The position numbers and the translations under genes are program-made. This document shows, in pieces, positions 12,905 to 15,009 of a stretch of DNA of 15,009 bases (position 1 is its first letter; each line of letters opens with the position of its first letter). Source of the DNA: Acidimicrobiales bacterium (GTDB lineage: Bacteria > Actinomycetota > Acidimicrobiia > Acidimicrobiales > Bog-793); assembly GCA_030037405.1 (NCBI GenBank), contig JASHRK010000255.1, positions 1 to 15,009 on the forward strand, written 5' to 3'. The notes beneath the pieces were generated by a model that saw only the letters and a program-made list of their open reading frames with translations, ran no database searches and was not told the DNA's origin.

Positions 12905-12924
12905 CTTACCGACCGACAAGTAAG
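12905..12924. promoter_or_regulatory. TetR operator 2
   Basis: CTTACCGACCGACAAGTAAG, with perfect CTTAC/GTAAG arms. It sits just downstream of the predicted drrA transcription start and touches its Shine-Dalgarno, so a bound repressor would block elongation or initiation. Confidence 0.65.
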
Positions 12925-12927
12925 GGA
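12922..12927 (+). promoter_or_regulatory. Shine-Dalgarno AAGGGA that sets the drrA start
   Basis: AAGGGA is 8 nt before GTG 12936 but 20 nt before the in-frame ATG at 12948, so the GTG is preferred. Confidence 0.6.
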
Positions 12928-12935
12928 ACCGCGCC

Positions 12936-13922
12936 GTGCCAGCGCTCATGATCGAGGCGGACTCCCTCACCAAGTCCTTCGGGGCGACAAAGGCGCTTGC
13001 CGGAGTGAGCTTCTCGGTGCCGGCGGGATCGATCCTCGGCATGCTCGGGCCGAACGGAGCCGGCAAGACGACGGCAGTGCGGATCCTTACGACGCTGGCG
13101 ATCCCCGACGACGGGCAGGCCAAGGTCGCCGGCCACGACGTCGTCGCCGAGGCGGCCGCAGTCCGGCGCAGCATCGGAGTGACTGCACAGGACGCCACCA
13201 TCGACGAAGCCCTCACCGGCCGCCAGAACCTCGTCATGGTGGGCGAGCTCTCCGGGCTGAAGCGCAAGGCGGCGAAGTCGCGTGCCGCAGAGCTCTTGAC
13301 GCGCTTCGACCTCCTAGAGGCGGCCGATCGTGTCACGAAGGGCTACTCAGGAGGCATGCGCCGCCGGCTCGATCTGGCGGCGAGCCTCGTGACGCGCCCG
13401 AGCGTGCTGTTTCTCGACGAGCCGACCACCGGGCTCGACCCGACGAGCCGGTTGCTCATGTGGCAGGTCATCCGCGGCCTCGTCTCCGAGGGCACGACGA
13501 TCCTCCTCACGACCCAATACCTGGAGGAGGCGGACGAGCTCGCCGACCGGATCGTCGTCATCGACCACGGCACGGTGATCGCCGAAGGAACCGCTGCCGA
13601 GCTCAAGAGGCAGATCGGCGGCGCCCGCCTCTCGGTGACGCTCGCCGAGCCTCACCCTCGTGCTGTCGCTGCCCTGACCGGCCTCGTCGACGGCGACGTG
13701 CAGGTCAGCCAGGACGGCCGCCGGCTCCAGGCGGCAGTGCGTTCGACGTCGGGGCTCGGGACGACCGTCGTCCGGGCCCTCGACGCCAACGGCGTAGTAG
13801 TCGACGACGTCGAGGTCCGGCCACCCTCCCTTGACGACGTCTTCTTCTCGCTCACGGGCCACGGCGCCCTCGACCTCGAGGGCGAGACGTGTGATCTCCA
13901 GGTTCTCGAAGGAGTCTCTTGA
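12936..13922 (+). CDS. ABC transporter ATP-binding protein, DrrA (daunorubicin-resistance) type
   Basis: A 328-residue ATPase that energises the membrane partner encoded next. Walker A is GPNGAGKTT (38-46), the Q-loop glutamine is Gln85 in GVTAQDATID, the signature is YSGGMRRR (137-144), Walker B is VLFLDEP (157-163) and the D-loop is GLD. The switch region reads LLTTQYLEEADELADRI with Gln where most ABC ATPases have His; this is usual for the DrrA branch, not a defect. The C-terminal 90 residues form the DrrA-type accessory domain and end SLDDVFFSLTGH. Members export anthracyclines, other drugs or complex lipids; the substrate here is unknown. GTG start is set by the AAGGGA site. Stop and drrB start overlap by one base (TGATG), so the two are translationally coupled, under TetR control. 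Confidence 0.92.
   Translation: MPALMIEADSLTKSFGATKALAGVSFSVPAGSILGMLGPNGAGKTTAVRILTTLAIPDDGQAKVAGHDVVAEAAAVRRSIGVTAQDATIDEALTGRQNLVMVGELSGLKRKAAKSRAAELLTRFDLLEAADRVTKGYSGGMRRRLDLAASLVTRPSVLFLDEPTTGLDPTSRLLMWQVIRGLVSEGTTILLTTQYLEEADELADRIVVIDHGTVIAEGTAAELKRQIGGARLSVTLAEPHPRAVAALTGLVDGDVQVSQDGRRLQAAVRSTSGLGTTVVRALDANGVVVDDVEVRPPSLDDVFFSLTGHGALDLEGETCDLQVLEGVS
13909..13914 (+). promoter_or_regulatory. Shine-Dalgarno AAGGAG for drrB
   Basis: A near-perfect AAGGAG inside the last drrA codons, 7 nt before ATG 13922 and only 4 nt before the TTG at 13919, favouring the ATG. Confidence 0.75.
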
Positions 13923-14767
13923 TGCTTACGACCACGACGCTGGCGCCCCCCTCACCGGCTCTCACTCGCTCAGGGGCCCTGGCCAGACTGCACGACGTCG
14001 TCGTGCTCGTCCGGCGCAACCTCATCCACATCGCCCGCGAGCCGCTCCAGCTCTCCGATGTGACCGTCCAGCCGGTCCTCTTCACGCTGCTGTTCGTCTA
14101 CGTGTTCGGCTCCGGCGTGCCGATCCACGACGGCAGCTACAAGGACTTCGCGATCGCGGGGTTGATGCTCCTCAACCTGACGACCTCCGCCATGGGCACA
14201 GCCGTCGGTCTCATCTCCGACATCACGACAGGCGCGATCGACCGTTTCTGCACGCTCCCCATGTGGCGTTCCGCCGTGCTCGTAGGCCGGTCCCTCGCCG
14301 ACCTCCTCTCCTCGGCGCTGTGCATCGCCATCGTCGCCGTCACCGGGCTCGCCATCGGATGGCGACCGGACGCGAGCGCCGGATCGATCCTTGCCGGATT
14401 CGCGATCGCCCTCCTGTTCAGCTACGCCCTTTCCTGGGCATGCGCCGCCCTCGGCGTCGTCTCCAAGGGACCCGAGTCGGCACAAGGCGTCGGCCTCATC
14501 ATCCTCTTCCCGCTCGCCATCGTCTCGAACGCCATGGTCCCGACGGCCGGGATGCCCGGCTGGCTCCAGGTGATCGCCAACTGGAACCCGGTGAGCTCCG
14601 TCACCGCTGCCGTCCGCCACCTCTTCGGCAACCCGAACCCGTCGGCGACCATCTCGGCGTGGCCGATGCAGCACCCCGTCCTCGCCGCGGTGGCCTGGTC
14701 CGCCCTCATTCTCGCCGTCTTCGCCCCGCTCGCCGCGCACCTGTTCCGGCAGAAGACGACCGGATAG
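13922..14767 (+). CDS. ABC-2 type permease, DrrB type
   Basis: A 281-residue membrane half of the exporter, of normal length for the ABC2_membrane family. About six hydrophobic segments are visible, including VQPVLFTLLFVYVFG, FAIAGLMLLNLTTSAMGTAVGL, SILAGFAIALLFSYALSWACAALG and HPVLAAVAWSALILAVFAPLAA. The conserved coupling-loop region TTGAIDRFCTLPMWRSAVLVGR and the C-terminal WNPVSSVTAAVRHLFGNP block are characteristic of DrrB proteins. A hydrophilic N-terminus (1-30) faces the cytoplasm. It overlaps drrA by one base and must be co-transcribed. It ends 8 bp before the stop codon of the convergent sigma-factor gene. Confidence 0.92.
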   Translation: MLTTTTLAPPSPALTRSGALARLHDVVVLVRRNLIHIAREPLQLSDVTVQPVLFTLLFVYVFGSGVPIHDGSYKDFAIAGLMLLNLTTSAMGTAVGLISDITTGAIDRFCTLPMWRSAVLVGRSLADLLSSALCIAIVAVTGLAIGWRPDASAGSILAGFAIALLFSYALSWACAALGVVSKGPESAQGVGLIILFPLAIVSNAMVPTAGMPGWLQVIANWNPVSSVTAAVRHLFGNPNPSATISAWPMQHPVLAAVAWSALILAVFAPLAAHLFRQKTTG

Positions 14768-14775
14768 CCGCCTCG

Positions 14776-15009
14776 TCAGCGTCGCAGCTCTGCCGGCGTC
14801 TCGAGCCGTGCAAGCTTGAGCGGATTGGCGATCGCATAGATCCGGGTGATCTGGTCGTCCTCGACGGCGAGACTCACGGCAACGGTCATGGCGGCGACGT
14901 CGATCCGGATGCCCGGCAACCCGTTGATGCAAGCAGCGGACGCCACCAGGTCCGGCTCCTTTGCCACTCGAGCGAGGAACACGAGCACCTTCTCGGCGCC
15001 GGTGATCGG
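14776..15009 (-). CDS. SigJ/ECF41-like sigma factor, C-terminal part (5' end outside window)
   Basis: Only the last 77 codons are visible. The stretch ITGAEKVLVFLAR, then INGLPGIRIDVAAMTVAVSLAVEDDQITRIYAIANPLKL, matches the SnoaL-like C-terminal domain fused to ECF41/SigJ sigma factors, where NPxKL closes the domain and the extension modulates sigma activity. The sigma-2 and sigma-4 regions lie beyond the window, so a stand-alone SnoaL-like protein remains possible. The reading frame is open to the window edge; an internal GTG (14988) is not a credible start because homology continues upstream of it. The gene is convergent with drrB at 8 bp. Confidence 0.7.
   Translation of the reverse strand, partial: PITGAEKVLVFLARVAKEPDLVASAACINGLPGIRIDVAAMTVAVSLAVEDDQITRIYAIANPLKLARLETPAELRR

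Noticed and set aside
12936..13922. Gln instead of His in the ABC switch loop (TTQYLEEAD) as a sign of a dead ATPase
   Set aside because: This is the usual form in DrrA-type ATPases, and Walker A, Walker B and signature motifs are intact.

Overview
The window is GC-rich (near 70%), gene-dense bacterial chromosome. A DUF3039 protein, an Rv2578c-type radical SAM protein, a caa3-type CtaG, a SigJ-like sigma-factor tail and many TANNNT boxes 6-9 nt before start codons without a Shine-Dalgarno all point to an actinomycete. The HpnB-type glycosyltransferase suggests a hopanoid-making lineage. I cannot name the genus. No rRNA, tRNA, CRISPR array, IS element or phage gene was seen, and no gene-free stretch exceeds about 115 bp.

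Layout. 1-2.1 kb: the 3' part of a zf-HC2 anti-sigma factor (+) runs tail-to-tail into ctaG (-), with an alpha/beta hydrolase (-) behind it. 2.2-3.3 kb: signal peptidase I lepB (+) and a DUF3039 gene (+). 3.3-5.5 kb: a VOC-fold protein (-) whose start overlaps the start of a divergent pxpB-pxpC fusion (+), the two catalytic subunits of prokaryotic 5-oxoprolinase. 5.5-7.7 kb: an M50 site-2-type protease with CBS-like tail (+) facing a radical SAM protein (-). 7.8-9.0 kb: hpnB (+), overlapping the 3' end of a LysR regulator (-). 9.0-12.1 kb: LysR is divergent from an MFS transporter (+), which faces pxpA (-), the third 5-oxoprolinase subunit. 12.1-14.8 kb: a TetR regulator (-), upstream of pxpA on the same strand, is divergent from a DrrA/DrrB-type ABC exporter (+). 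14.8-15.0 kb: the C-terminal end of a SigJ/ECF41-like sigma factor (-).

Functional themes. (1) 5-Oxoproline use: all three Pxp subunits are present, but pxpA lies about 5.8 kb from the pxpBC fusion and sits beside a LysR-controlled MFS carrier instead. (2) Drug or lipid efflux: the TetR-DrrAB locus has a well-defined control region with two 20-bp operators around a near-consensus promoter. (3) Envelope and secretion: CtaG, LepB, an M50 protease and HpnB.

What stands out is regulatory. About half the genes appear to be leaderless. Convergent pairs are packed with 8-32 bp gaps or with real 3' overlaps (143 and 72 bp). The hpnB start codon lies inside a perfect 18-bp palindrome, and the M50 gene has no ATG/GTG/TTG ahead of its conserved N-terminus. 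I found no multi-gene system that I would call clearly undescribed.
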